10,403 nucleotides of DNA, taken from NCBI GenBank assembly GCA_023436615.1, contig JAEZIO010000060.1, forward strand, positions 1 through 10,403, in the 5' to 3' direction. Below are positions 1 to 7,225 of the stretch, in pieces (position 1 is the first letter of the stretch; each line of letters starts with the position of its first letter). The notes below the pieces were generated by a model that was not told the DNA's origin, made no database searches, and worked only from the letters and a program-made list of their open reading frames with translations. Position numbers and translations under genes: made by a program. Source of the stretch: Pseudomonadota bacterium (lineage in GTDB: Bacteria; Pseudomonadota; Alphaproteobacteria; Sphingomonadales; Sphingomonadaceae).

Positions 1-398
1 TTCTTCGACAGGTAAGGCGCGTTCGACATGCTCTCCATGCCGCCCGCGACGATCACGTCGGCCGACCCGACCTTCAGCATGTCGTGCGCGAAGATCGCCG
101 CCTGCATTCCGGAGCCGCAGACCTTGTTGATGGTGACCGCTTCGGCGGAGCGGGGAAGGCCCGCGCCGAGCGCTGCCTGCCGGGCCGGCGCCTGGCCGAG
201 GCCCGCGGGAAGCACGTTCCCCATGAACACCTTGTCGACCTGGTCGGGAGAAATGCCGGCGCGATCGACCGCCGCCTTGACCGCCGTCGCCCCAAGCTCG
301 GTCGCCGAGGCTCCGGCAAGCGCGCCCTGAAAGCTGCCCATCGGCGTGCGCGCGTAGGAGAGAATGACGATCGGGTCGGTGTCGGGGGAAGTGGCCAT
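1..398 (-). CDS. Acetyl-CoA acetyltransferase (thiolase), N-terminal part, cut by window edge
   Basis: Thiolases of this type reversibly cleave acetoacetyl-CoA, or 2-methylacetoacetyl-CoA, with free CoA in the cytoplasm. The visible 132 residues begin MATSPDTDPIVILSYARTPMG and contain the family's N-terminal landmarks: the ARTPMGSF segment (about residues 16-23), GQAPARQ (69-73 onward), the active-site loop NKVCGSGMQ with the acyl-accepting cysteine at residue 94, and AGGMESMSNAPY. The ESMSNxPY wording resembles the mitochondrial ACAT1 (T2) type, which also acts on the isoleucine intermediate; that specificity is inferred. The start is supported by GGAG at 404-407 (minus strand), five bases before the ATG. 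The rest of the gene, with the C-terminal catalytic His and Cys, lies to the left of the window. It is divergent from ivd, with a palindromic repeat in the shared upstream region, and fits the end of branched-chain amino-acid degradation. Confidence 0.93.
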   Translation of the reverse strand, partial: MATSPDTDPIVILSYARTPMGSFQGALAGASATELGATAVKAAVDRAGISPDQVDKVFMGNVLPAGLGQAPARQAALGAGLPRSAEAVTINKVCGSGMQAAIFAHDMLKVGSADVIVAGGMESMSNAPYLSK

Positions 399-415
399 GA
401 TAACTCCGCTTTATT

Positions 416-482
416 CGTCATTGCGAGCGCAGCGAAGCAATCCAGCTGGATCGCCGCGTCGCTCCGCTCCTCGCGATGACGG
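416..482. repeat. Palindromic intergenic repeat between thiolase and ivd
   Basis: The left arm begins CGTCATTGCGAG and the right arm ends CTCGCGATGACG, which are reverse complements apart from one base. The centre, around GCAATCCAG/CTGGATCGC, is also nearly self-complementary, so the whole element is one long imperfect inverted repeat. Elements starting CGTCATTGCGAG with a GCAATCCAG core are, from memory, common dispersed intergenic repeats in sphingomonads and related alphaproteobacteria. It ends about 17 bp upstream of the thiolase ATG, so it would lie in that gene's leader or promoter. Confidence 0.75.
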
Positions 483-520
483 ACGCTGATGTTGCACCGC
501 ACATAAGCGCGCGGGCTCGC

Positions 521-549
521 TTGTTCAAACGCTTGGGCCGATGCTAGGC
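521..549 (+). promoter_or_regulatory. Weak candidate promoter of ivd
   Basis: TTGTTC at 521-526 could be a -35 box, followed after 17-18 bases by TGCTAGGC (542-549) as a weak, extended-type -10 region. This would put transcription start about 15 bases before the ivd start. The overlapping CAAACGCTTG (526-535) is 8/10 palindromic around a central CG and could be an operator, but I cannot match it to a known regulator. The -10 match is poor, so this is tentative. Confidence 0.25.
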
Positions 550-571
550 CGGGTGCGAACAGGAGACCTCA

Positions 572-1723
572 ATGAGCGGTATGGGCCTCGATTTCGACAT
601 CGGCGAGATGGGCGACGCCATCCGCGAGACGACCGAGCGCTTCGCCCGCGAGAAGATCGCGCCGATCGCGGCTCAAATCGACGAAACCGACGAATTCCCC
701 CAGCAGTTGTGGCCGCAGATGGGCGAGCTCGGACTCCACGGCATCACCGTCGAGGAGGACTATGGCGGGCTCGGCCTCGGCTATCTCGAGCATGTGGTCG
801 CCCAGGAGGAGATCGCACGAGCATCCGCCTCGGTCGGCCTCAGCTACGGCGCGCATTCCAACCTTTGCGTCAACCAGATCCGGCGCTGGGGCAACGACGA
901 GCAAAAGGCGAAATATCTGCCCAAGCTGATCAGCGGCGAGCATGTCGGAGCGCTGGCGATGAGCGAGGCCGCGGCCGGCTCCGACGTCGTCGGAATGAAG
1001 CTCAAGGCCGAAAAGAGCGGCAACGGCTACCGCCTGAACGGCACCAAGTTCTGGATCACCAACGGTCACTACGCGGACACTTTGGTCGTCTACGCCAAGA
1101 CCGGCGAAGGTAGCCGCGGGATCACGGCCTTCCTGATCGAAAAGGACATGGACGGCTTCGCGCCGGGCCAGAAGATCGACAAGCTGGGGATGCGCGGCTC
1201 GCCGACCAGCGAGCTCGTGTTCGACGATTGTTTCGTCCCGCCCGAAAACGTGCTCGGGGATGAGAACAAGGGCGTCGAAGTGCTGATGAGCGGCCTCGAT
1301 TACGAGCGCACCGTTCTCGCCGGCATACAGATCGGGATCATGCAGGCGTGCCTCGACGTCGTGCTGCCCTACGTCCGCGAGCGCAAGCAGTTCGGAAAGC
1401 CGATCGGCTCGTTCCAGCTCATGCAGGCCAAGATCGCCGACATGTATGTCGCGCTCAACAGCGTGCGGGCCTACGCGTACCAGGTCGCCAGGGCCTGCGA
1501 CGCCGGCAAGACCACCCGCTACGACGCGGCGGGCGCGATCCTGCTCGCCAGCGACAATGCGGTGAAGGTCGCCAGCGAGGCGGTCCAGGCGCTCGGCGGC
1601 GCCGGCTACACGAAGGACTGGCCCGTCGAGCGATATTATCGCGATGCCAAGCTCCTCGACATCGGCGCGGGTACCAACGAGATCCGCCGGATGCTGATCG
1701 GGCGGGAGCTGATCGGCCTATGA
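572..1723 (+). CDS. ivd: Isovaleryl-CoA dehydrogenase
   Basis: This 383-aa FAD-dependent acyl-CoA dehydrogenase should oxidise isovaleryl-CoA to 3-methylcrotonyl-CoA in leucine degradation, passing electrons to electron-transfer flavoprotein. The family layout is complete: an N-terminal helical domain, the signature AMSEAAAGSD (129-138) and WITNG (161-165) in the middle domain, and a C-terminal domain with RERKQFGKPIG (269-279). Two features point to isovaleryl-CoA dehydrogenase in particular. Glutamate 245 in LDYERTVLAG lies where this subfamily carries its catalytic base. The usual medium-chain catalytic position near the C-terminus instead reads IGAGTNE (364-370), without the glutamate. 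The start is fixed by AGGAG at 561-565, six bases before the ATG. The stop overlaps the next start (ATGA), indicating translational coupling with the carboxylase beta gene that uses its product. Confidence 0.95.
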   Translation: MSGMGLDFDIGEMGDAIRETTERFAREKIAPIAAQIDETDEFPQQLWPQMGELGLHGITVEEDYGGLGLGYLEHVVAQEEIARASASVGLSYGAHSNLCVNQIRRWGNDEQKAKYLPKLISGEHVGALAMSEAAAGSDVVGMKLKAEKSGNGYRLNGTKFWITNGHYADTLVVYAKTGEGSRGITAFLIEKDMDGFAPGQKIDKLGMRGSPTSELVFDDCFVPPENVLGDENKGVEVLMSGLDYERTVLAGIQIGIMQACLDVVLPYVRERKQFGKPIGSFQLMQAKIADMYVALNSVRAYAYQVARACDAGKTTRYDAAGAILLASDNAVKVASEAVQALGGAGYTKDWPVERYYRDAKLLDIGAGTNEIRRMLIGRELIGL

Positions 1724-3321
1724 GCGCGCCCAAGCTTGAGACAAAGATCGACGCGGGCGGCGAGGAGTTTCGCGCTCGCGCCGAGCACAACCGCAAGCTG
1801 GTCGACAAGCTTCGCGCCGATGTCGCCGAGGCTGCGAGGGGCGGGCCCGAGAAGCATCGGAAGCGCCATGTCGAGCGCGGCAAGCTCCTTCCGCGCGATC
1901 GCGTCGAGCGGTTGCTGGACCCTGGCTCGCCGTTCCTGGAGATCGGCCAGCTCGCCGCGTGCGACATGTACGAAGGCGAAGTTCCGGCCGCCGGGATCAT
2001 CGCGGGCATCGGCCGAGTCTCCGGCCGGCAGGTCATGATCGTCTGCAACGACGCGACGGTGAAGGGCGGGACCTATTATCCGCTGACCGTGAAGAAGCAT
2101 TTGCGCGCGCAGGAAATCGCCGAGCAGAACCGGCTGCCGTGCGTCTATCTCGTCGATTCCGGCGGCGCGAACCTTCCGCACCAGGCCGAAGTCTTCCCCG
2201 ACCGCGATCATTTCGGGCGCATCTTCTTTAACCAGGCGCAGATGAGCGCGAAGGGCATCGCCCAGATCGCCTGCGTGATGGGGAGCTGCACCGCGGGCGG
2301 GGCCTACGTCCCGGCGATGAGCGACGAGAGCGTCATCGTAAAAGAGCAGGGGACGATCTTCCTCGGCGGCCCGCCGCTGGTGAAGGCCGCGACCGGCGAA
2401 GTCATCAGCGCCGAGGACCTCGGCGGCGGCGATCTCCATGCGCGCAAATCGGGCGTGGTCGATCATCTCGCAGAGAACGACGAGCATGCGCTGACCATCG
2501 TCCGCGACATCGTCTCGACGCTGCAATCGCAAGCCGGCGCCGACATCGAGCTTCGCGAACCACGCCCGCCGGCTTACGACCCCGAAGAGCTGTACGGCAT
2601 CATCCCCGAGGATGTGCGCGCGCCCTACGACGTGCACGAGGTGATCGCGCGGATTGTCGACGGGTCCGAATTCCATGAGTTCAAGCCGCTCTACGGCTCG
2701 ACTTTGGTGTGCGGCTTCGCGCACATCTGGGGGATGCCGGTCGCGATCCTCGCCAACAACGGCATCCTGTTCAGCGAGAGCGCGGTCAAAGGCGCGCATT
2801 TCATCGAGCTGGCGGCGATGCGGCGCACGCCCCTGCTGTTCCTGCAGAATATCAGCGGCTTCATGGTCGGCGGCAAGTACGAAGCGGAAGGCATCGCCAA
2901 GCACGGCGCGAAGCTGGTGACCGCGGTAGCGACGGCGCAGGTCCCGAAGATCACGGTCCTGATCGGCGGGAGCTTCGGCGCCGGCAATTACGGAATGGCC
3001 GGGCGCGCTTACTCGCCCCGCTTCCTCTTCACCTGGCCCAACAGCCGCATCAGCGTGATGGGCGGCGAGCAGGCGGCGAGCGTCCTCGCGACGGTCCACC
3101 GTGACGCCGACAAATGGACCGAGGCGCAAGCCGAGAAATTCAAGCAGCCGATCCGCAACGATTACGAAGCGCAGGGCAATCCGTGGCACGCCACCGCGCG
3201 GCTATGGGACGACGGAATCATCGATCCGGCGCAAACCCGCGACGTGCTCGGGCTCGCCTTCGCCGCGACGCTGAATGCCCCGATCCCCGAGCGGCCGTCG
3301 TTCGGCGTGTTCAGGATGTGA
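1720..3321 (+). CDS. mccB: Methylcrotonoyl-CoA carboxylase beta subunit (carboxyltransferase)
   Basis: This 533-aa carboxyltransferase subunit moves the carboxyl group from biotin to 3-methylcrotonyl-CoA, giving 3-methylglutaconyl-CoA. Two crotonase-fold halves are visible. The N half has GGTYYPLTVKKHLRAQEIA (117 onward), DSGGANLPHQAEVFP and the oxyanion/CoA-site segment GSCTAGGAY (188-196). The C half has NNGILFSESAVKGAHFIEL (346 onward), NISGFMVGGKYEAEGIAKHG (377-396) and GGSFGAGNYGM (416-426). These are hallmark wordings of methylcrotonoyl-CoA carboxylase beta; propionyl-CoA carboxylase beta differs at these points. Geranyl-CoA carboxylase beta is the closest alternative, but the ivd neighbour argues for methylcrotonoyl. 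The ATG overlaps the ivd stop by four bases. The frame stays open upstream into ivd, but that extension has no family similarity. It should assemble with the biotinylated alpha subunit encoded after a 153-nt gap. Confidence 0.95.
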   Translation: MSAPKLETKIDAGGEEFRARAEHNRKLVDKLRADVAEAARGGPEKHRKRHVERGKLLPRDRVERLLDPGSPFLEIGQLAACDMYEGEVPAAGIIAGIGRVSGRQVMIVCNDATVKGGTYYPLTVKKHLRAQEIAEQNRLPCVYLVDSGGANLPHQAEVFPDRDHFGRIFFNQAQMSAKGIAQIACVMGSCTAGGAYVPAMSDESVIVKEQGTIFLGGPPLVKAATGEVISAEDLGGGDLHARKSGVVDHLAENDEHALTIVRDIVSTLQSQAGADIELREPRPPAYDPEELYGIIPEDVRAPYDVHEVIARIVDGSEFHEFKPLYGSTLVCGFAHIWGMPVAILANNGILFSESAVKGAHFIELAAMRRTPLLFLQNISGFMVGGKYEAEGIAKHGAKLVTAVATAQVPKITVLIGGSFGAGNYGMAGRAYSPRFLFTWPNSRISVMGGEQAASVLATVHRDADKWTEAQAEKFKQPIRNDYEAQGNPWHATARLWDDGIIDPAQTRDVLGLAFAATLNAPIPERPSFGVFRM

Positions 3322-3474
3322 TGATGCCCGACTGTCCTACAGCCGCGTTCATCCGCTAAGGGCGCAGCGCGTGAGCTCAATTCGACCCAATTCTTGCCTC
3401 GCGGTGCTTTTTCGTCGCAGCGGACGGACTCGCGCGCGCGCACGTGGCTTCGCTGCCTTTGCTGCGTTTCGGGC
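3322..3474. other. Non-coding gap between the two carboxylase genes
   Basis: This 153-bp stretch interrupts an otherwise tightly packed operon. I find no supported gene on either strand. It contains the palindrome CTGTCCTACAG (3332-3342) and a 16-base alternating purine-pyrimidine tract (3431-3446), and no convincing terminator hairpin with a T-run. It may carry an internal promoter or a control site for the alpha subunit gene. Confidence 0.55.
3332..3342. promoter_or_regulatory. Palindrome CTGT-CCT-ACAG, copy 1
   Basis: This perfect 4-bp-armed inverted repeat with a 3-base centre lies 11 bases after the mccB stop and about 130 bases before the mccA start. The identical 11-mer occurs in the promoter region of the Cro/CI-type regulator (8075-8085), so it could be an operator for that protein. 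This is inference from the shared sequence only. Confidence 0.3.
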
Positions 3475-5415
3475 ATGATGAAGTCGCTTCTGATCGCCAA
3501 TCGCGGCGAGATCGCCTGCCGCGTGATCCGCACCGCGAGGCGGCTCGGGATTCGCACAATCGCAGTCTATTCCGACGCCGACGCCAAGGCGCTTCACGTG
3601 CGCATGGCGGACGAGGCGGTGCACATCGGCCCGAGCCCGGCGCGCGAGAGCTACCTCGTCGGCGACAAGATTATCGCGGCCGCGAAGGCGACCAAGGCCG
3701 AGGCGATCCATCCCGGCTACGGTTTCCTGTCGGAGAATGCCGACTTCGCTCAGGCCGTCCTCGACGCGGGCATGATTTGGGTCGGGCCCAAGCCGGACAG
3801 CATCCGCGCGATGGGCCTGAAGGACGCGGCGAAGAAGCTGATGCAGGAGGCGGGCGTGCCCGTCACCCCCGGCTATCTCGGTGAAGACCAGGCACCGAAG
3901 CGGCTCAAAAAGGAAGCCGATGCCATCGGCTATCCGGTGCTGATCAAGGCGGTCGCGGGCGGCGGCGGCAAGGGCATGCGCCGGGTCGATTCCGTCCAGG
4001 ATTTCGGCGACGCGCTCGAAAGCGCGAAACGCGAGGCCGCGTCGAGCTTCGGCGACAACCGCGTGCTGATCGAGAAATACATCCTGTCGCCGCGCCACAT
4101 CGAGGTGCAGGTGTTCGGCGACGGCAAGGGCAATGTCGTCCACCTGTTCGAGCGCGACTGCTCGCTCCAGCGCCGCCACCAGAAGGTGATCGAGGAAGCG
4201 CCCGCGCCGGGCATGGACGAGGAGACCCGCGAGGCGGTGTGCGGGGCCGCCGTGCGCGCAGCCAAGGCGGTGAATTACGAAGGCGCGGGGACGATCGAAT
4301 TCATCGCCGACGCGTCGGAAGGGCTGCGCGCAGACCGCATCTGGTTCATGGAAATGAACACGCGGCTGCAGGTCGAGCATCCGGTGACCGAGGAGATCAC
4401 CGGCCAGGATTTGGTCGAATGGCAGCTGCGCGTCGCTTCCGGCGAGAAGCTCCCGAAAAAACAGGACGAGCTCGCCATCAGCGGCCACGCGGTCGAAGCG
4501 CGACTGTACGCGGAAGACCCGGCGAAGGGTTTCCTGCCGAGTGTCGGCAAGCTCGACCATTTCGACCTTGGCGACGCCTTTGATGATTCTTGGGGCCGCG
4601 TCGAAACTGGCGTCGACGAGGGCGACGCAATCTCGCCATTCTACGACCCGATGATCGCCAAGCTGATTGCGCGCGCGGAAACTCGCGAGGAGGCAATCGA
4701 TGAGCTGGCTGGGATAGTCGCAAATGTCGAAGTTTGGCCGGTACGTACCAATGCGTGGTTCTTACTTCGGCTGCTAAATGAACCGGCCTTTCGCGCCGGC
4801 TCCGCGACGACGAACTTTGTTGAAGAGCGAGGGACCGATCTAACCGCTGCGCCGCAGTTGAGCGCGGAGGCGCGTCAAGTTGCAGCCGACAACGTCGTCA
4901 TGGATGAGCGTTTCGTCCAAGGATGCAAAGGTGAGCTCGACTTCGAGTTGATGAACGACCTGCGCGGATTCCGATTGAATCAGGGCCGACAGTTGAAGGT
5001 GCGACTAGTTGTTGATGGCGAGCGGGATGAAATAACGCTCCCGGCAACTGTTGAGCAGAGCCTCGACATGAGTTGGGAGAGGCCGACCCAATATGTTGGC
5101 GACGGATCGGTCCTCATTTTTGAAAATGGCGCGGCCTTCCGGGCGGCCGCGGATATGCCCCGCGGAAGCGTCGGCGGCGCGGCGTCCTCCGGCACCATCA
5201 CGGCACCCATGCCGGGCAAGGTGACATCGCTCGAAGTTTCATCAGGCACAAAGGTTCACAAAGGACAACGCTTGCTGACCTTGGAAGCCATGAAAATGGA
5301 GCACGGACTCACCGCTCCGTTCGACGGAACAGTCGCCGAGCTCAACGCCAAAGAAGGCGCTCAGGTCATTGAGGGCGCTGTCCTGGCGAAGGTGGAGCCA
5401 GACCCGTCGTCCTGA
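3475..5415 (+). CDS. mccA: Methylcrotonoyl-CoA carboxylase alpha subunit (biotin carboxylase + biotin carrier)
   Basis: This 646-aa subunit carboxylates its own biotin using ATP and bicarbonate, then hands the carboxyl group to the beta subunit. The biotin carboxylase domain opens with LLIANRGEIACRVIRTA (5-21), then HPGYGFLSEN, the ATP-grasp loop GGGGKGM (162-168), and EMNTRLQVEHPVTE from residue 293. A poorly conserved linker domain follows. The C-terminal biotinyl domain has TAPMPGKV and EAMKMEH, with the biotinylated lysine at residue 607. The length is normal for the family. Two adjacent ATG codons (3475 and 3478) are both possible starts; neither has a clear Shine-Dalgarno. The frame is open back to 3394, but the extra residues do not look like the family. 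The 3' part (from about 4570) is visibly less GC-rich, with ATA codons at 4714 and 5032 and TTA at 4762. Its stop codon lies inside a palindromic repeat. Confidence 0.94.
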   Translation: MMKSLLIANRGEIACRVIRTARRLGIRTIAVYSDADAKALHVRMADEAVHIGPSPARESYLVGDKIIAAAKATKAEAIHPGYGFLSENADFAQAVLDAGMIWVGPKPDSIRAMGLKDAAKKLMQEAGVPVTPGYLGEDQAPKRLKKEADAIGYPVLIKAVAGGGGKGMRRVDSVQDFGDALESAKREAASSFGDNRVLIEKYILSPRHIEVQVFGDGKGNVVHLFERDCSLQRRHQKVIEEAPAPGMDEETREAVCGAAVRAAKAVNYEGAGTIEFIADASEGLRADRIWFMEMNTRLQVEHPVTEEITGQDLVEWQLRVASGEKLPKKQDELAISGHAVEARLYAEDPAKGFLPSVGKLDHFDLGDAFDDSWGRVETGVDEGDAISPFYDPMIAKLIARAETREEAIDELAGIVANVEVWPVRTNAWFLLRLLNEPAFRAGSATTNFVEERGTDLTAAPQLSAEARQVAADNVVMDERFVQGCKGELDFELMNDLRGFRLNQGRQLKVRLVVDGERDEITLPATVEQSLDMSWERPTQYVGDGSVLIFENGAAFRAAADMPRGSVGGAASSGTITAPMPGKVTSLEVSSGTKVHKGQRLLTLEAMKMEHGLTAPFDGTVAELNAKEGAQVIEGAVLAKVEPDPSS

Positions 5416-5492
5416 ACTTGTTTCAGGACCCATTTTCGTGAAGGGCGGCACTCATCTCAGCTATGGATGCTGAAACGAGTTCAGCATGACGG
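5404..5492. repeat. Paired hairpin (REPIN-like) repeat across the mccA/dehydrogenase junction
   Basis: Two 30-base arms (5404-5433 and 5463-5492) are imperfect inverted copies of each other. Each arm is also a hairpin on its own: TCCTGAA-CTTGT-TTCAGGA at 5410-5428 and TGCTGAA-ACGAG-TTCAGCA at 5468-5486. Two opposed hairpins of this kind are the REPIN layout. The CGTCATGCTGAAC...TTTCAGCATCCAT wording is, from memory, a familiar dispersed repeat in sphingomonads. The left arm contains the mccA stop codon (5413-5415) and the right arm ends in the ribosome binding site of the next gene. Confidence 0.75.
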
Positions 5493-5496
5493 AGGA
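5491..5496 (+). promoter_or_regulatory. Ribosome binding site fixing the dehydrogenase start
   Basis: GGAGGA lies a few bases before the ATG at 5500. An in-frame ATG at 5467 would add 11 residues (MLKRVQHDGGT) that are simply translated repeat and has no such site, so 5500 is the better start. Confidence 0.75.
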
Positions 5497-5499
5497 ACG

Positions 5500-6279
5500 A
5501 TGAACATATCGGGCATTTCCGCGGTCGTGACCGGCGGCGCGTCGGGTCTCGGCGAAGCGACCGCCCGCGAACTCGCGAAGCGCGGCGCGAAGGTCGCCGT
5601 CTTCGACCGCGACCAGGACAAGGGCGAGAAAGTCGCTTCGGAGATCGGCGGTATCTTCTGCGAGGTCGATGTGACCAGCGATGAAAAGGTCGCTGCCGCT
5701 TTTGCCAAGGCTCGCGAGGTGCACGGGCAGGAGCGGGTGCTGGTCAATTGCGCCGGCGTCGCCAACGCGGCCAAGACGGTAGCCCGCGACAAGGAGACGA
5801 AGGAGCCGAAATTCTATCCGATGGTGCAGTTCGAGCTCGCCATCCAGATCAACCTGATCGGCACGTTCCGCTGCATCGCGCATAGCGCCTTCGGGATGGT
5901 CAACCTCGATCCGCTCGACGACGGCGAGCGCGGCTGCATCGTCAACACGGCGTCGGTGGCGGCCCAGGACGGGCAGATCGGCCAGGCGGCCTATTCGGCG
6001 TCGAAAGGCGGCGTGCTTGCGATGGCGCTGCCGATTGCGCGCGACCTGATGAACGACGGCGTGCGCGTGAACACCATCCTCCCGGGCGTCTTCAAGACGC
6101 CGATGGTGGCGATGATGCCGCCCAACGTCCAGGAAGCGCTCGGCGCGCAGGTGCCCTTCCCGAAGCGGCTCGGCAAAGCGGAGGAATACGCCCGGCTGGC
6201 CGCTTTCATCGTCGAGACGCCGTACCTGAACGCCGAAGCAATCCGCCTCGACGGCGGCATCCGGATGGCGCCGCGATAG
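5500..6279 (+). CDS. HSD17B10-like short-chain dehydrogenase (3-hydroxy-2-methylbutyryl-CoA / 3-hydroxyacyl-CoA dehydrogenase)
   Basis: This 259-aa NAD-dependent short-chain dehydrogenase probably oxidises 3-hydroxyacyl-CoA, and by similarity 2-methyl-3-hydroxybutyryl-CoA in isoleucine degradation. The Rossmann motif TGGASGLG is at 11-18, and an Asp (D36) after the second strand suggests NAD rather than NADP. NCAGVANA follows at 83-90. The catalytic set is Asn118, Ser152, Tyr165 and Lys169 (YSASK). The stretch ASVAAQDGQIGQAAYSASKG and the C-terminus IRLDGGIRMAPR closely match what I recall of the human type 10 enzyme and its bacterial relatives. Other short-chain dehydrogenases rarely share that ending. 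The gene follows the carboxylase alpha gene after a repeat-filled gap and precedes a CysQ-like gene by about 19 bases. With the divergent thiolase it would complete the last two steps of isoleucine breakdown. The exact substrate is inferred. Confidence 0.88.
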   Translation: MNISGISAVVTGGASGLGEATARELAKRGAKVAVFDRDQDKGEKVASEIGGIFCEVDVTSDEKVAAAFAKAREVHGQERVLVNCAGVANAAKTVARDKETKEPKFYPMVQFELAIQINLIGTFRCIAHSAFGMVNLDPLDDGERGCIVNTASVAAQDGQIGQAAYSASKGGVLAMALPIARDLMNDGVRVNTILPGVFKTPMVAMMPPNVQEALGAQVPFPKRLGKAEEYARLAAFIVETPYLNAEAIRLDGGIRMAPR

Positions 6280-6298
6280 GCGGGACCGGTTGGATCGG

Positions 6299-7147
6299 AT
6301 GGTCCCGCCCGACAAGAAGGTCGCAGACCACGGCATGCTCCTAGACGACATCGCCGTCGCCGCGCGTGCCGCGGGGGAGGCAATCCTTTCGATCGTCAGC
6401 CGCGGGTTCGACGTCGAGCACAAGCACGACAGCTCCCCGGTCACCGAGGCGGACCGCGCCGCCGAGCTCATCATTCTCGCGGCGCTCGCCAGGGCCGCAC
6501 CAGGCGTGCCGGTTGTCGCTGAGGAGGAGGTTGCCGCTGGCCGCATCCCCGCCACCGGCGACACCTATTTCCTCGTGGACCCGCTCGACGGCACGAAGGA
6601 ATTCGTGCGCGGCGGCGACGATTACACGGTCAATATCGGCCTCATCGAAGGCGGCTCGCCGAGGCTTGGCGTGGTCTACCAGCCCGCTCGCGATACGTTG
6701 TGGGCCGGAGAGGTCGATAGCGGCGCATTTGTCGAGGACTCCCGCGGCCGCCGCTCGATTCGTACGCGCAAACGCGGCGATCGTGTCGACGCCGTCGCGT
6801 CCAAATCGCATCTGACGCAGACCACCATCGACTATCTGCAGCAGGCGATCGGAGAGTGCGGCTACGTCTCGGTCGGCTCGAGCCTCAAGTTCTGCATGGT
6901 CGCGCAAGGCGACGCGGACATCTATCCGCGTCTGTCGCCGACCAGCGAGTGGGATACGGCGGCCGGCCACGCAGTGCTGATTGCCGCCGGCGGGGCGGTC
7001 GATGGGCCCGATGGCCGCCCGTTGGCTTATGGCAAGCCGGCCTTTGTCAACAGGGGCTTCGTCGCCACGGCGGGATGGAAGGCGCCGCCGGTCGGTCCCT
7101 TTCTCGAGCCGTTCTCAGGCGGCGGAGAGATTCCGACGGGAGTCTAG
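6299..7147 (+). CDS. cysQ: CysQ-like 3'(2'),5'-bisphosphate nucleotidase / inositol monophosphatase family
   Basis: This magnesium-dependent phosphatase of the inositol monophosphatase superfamily is most like CysQ, which removes the 3'-phosphate from PAP (adenosine 3',5'-bisphosphate) made during sulfate assimilation. Counting from this start, the metal-binding motifs are complete: VTEAD (48-52), the AEEE glutamates (75-77), DPLDGTKEF (94-102) and EWDTAAGH (217-224). DPLDGTKEF, rather than the DPIDGTxNF of true inositol monophosphatases, supports the CysQ assignment. The start is uncertain: TTG 6290, ATG 6299 and ATG 6335 are in frame, none with a strong Shine-Dalgarno. The 6335 start would give MLLDDIAVAARAAGEAIL, which looks like the usual CysQ N-terminus. 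It may be cotranscribed with the dehydrogenase before it, but has no obvious metabolic link to the catabolic genes. Confidence 0.87.
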   Translation: MVPPDKKVADHGMLLDDIAVAARAAGEAILSIVSRGFDVEHKHDSSPVTEADRAAELIILAALARAAPGVPVVAEEEVAAGRIPATGDTYFLVDPLDGTKEFVRGGDDYTVNIGLIEGGSPRLGVVYQPARDTLWAGEVDSGAFVEDSRGRRSIRTRKRGDRVDAVASKSHLTQTTIDYLQQAIGECGYVSVGSSLKFCMVAQGDADIYPRLSPTSEWDTAAGHAVLIAAGGAVDGPDGRPLAYGKPAFVNRGFVATAGWKAPPVGPFLEPFSGGGEIPTGV

Positions 7148-7225
7148 TCTGGACGGTCGGACGTTCCGAATAGACGCGGCCGAGGTGGCGGCGATGCACC
7201 GCGTGGCGGGGGAGCTATTCTAGAC

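Noticed and set aside
1348..1719. Upstream in-frame extension of mccB into ivd
   Set aside because: The extra residues are Arg/Gln-rich shadow sequence of ivd. The ATG at 1720, overlapping the ivd stop, gives the normal family N-terminus.
1636..3189. Long open frame (517 codons) on the minus strand across mccB
   Set aside because: It is antisense to a fully conserved carboxylase gene. Its protein is Arg/Asp/Ala-rich with no family features, as expected for mirror frames in high-GC DNA.
3349..4560. Minus-strand open frame (403 codons) opposite mccA
   Set aside because: It mirrors the codon structure of the biotin carboxylase domain, and its composition (RR, HRL, DQH runs) is typical of antisense frames. 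No ribosome binding site or domain is visible.
5461..6564. Minus-strand open frame (367 codons) opposite the dehydrogenase and the cysQ start
   Set aside because: It lies antisense to two recognisable genes and shows no motif of its own. Part of it is translated repeat.
7142..7175. Inverted repeat GTCTA...TAGAC with inner TCGGA-CGT-TCCGA after cysQ, as a terminator
   Set aside because: The arms are only 5 bp with unpaired bases between them, and no T-run follows on the plus strand. It may be chance.
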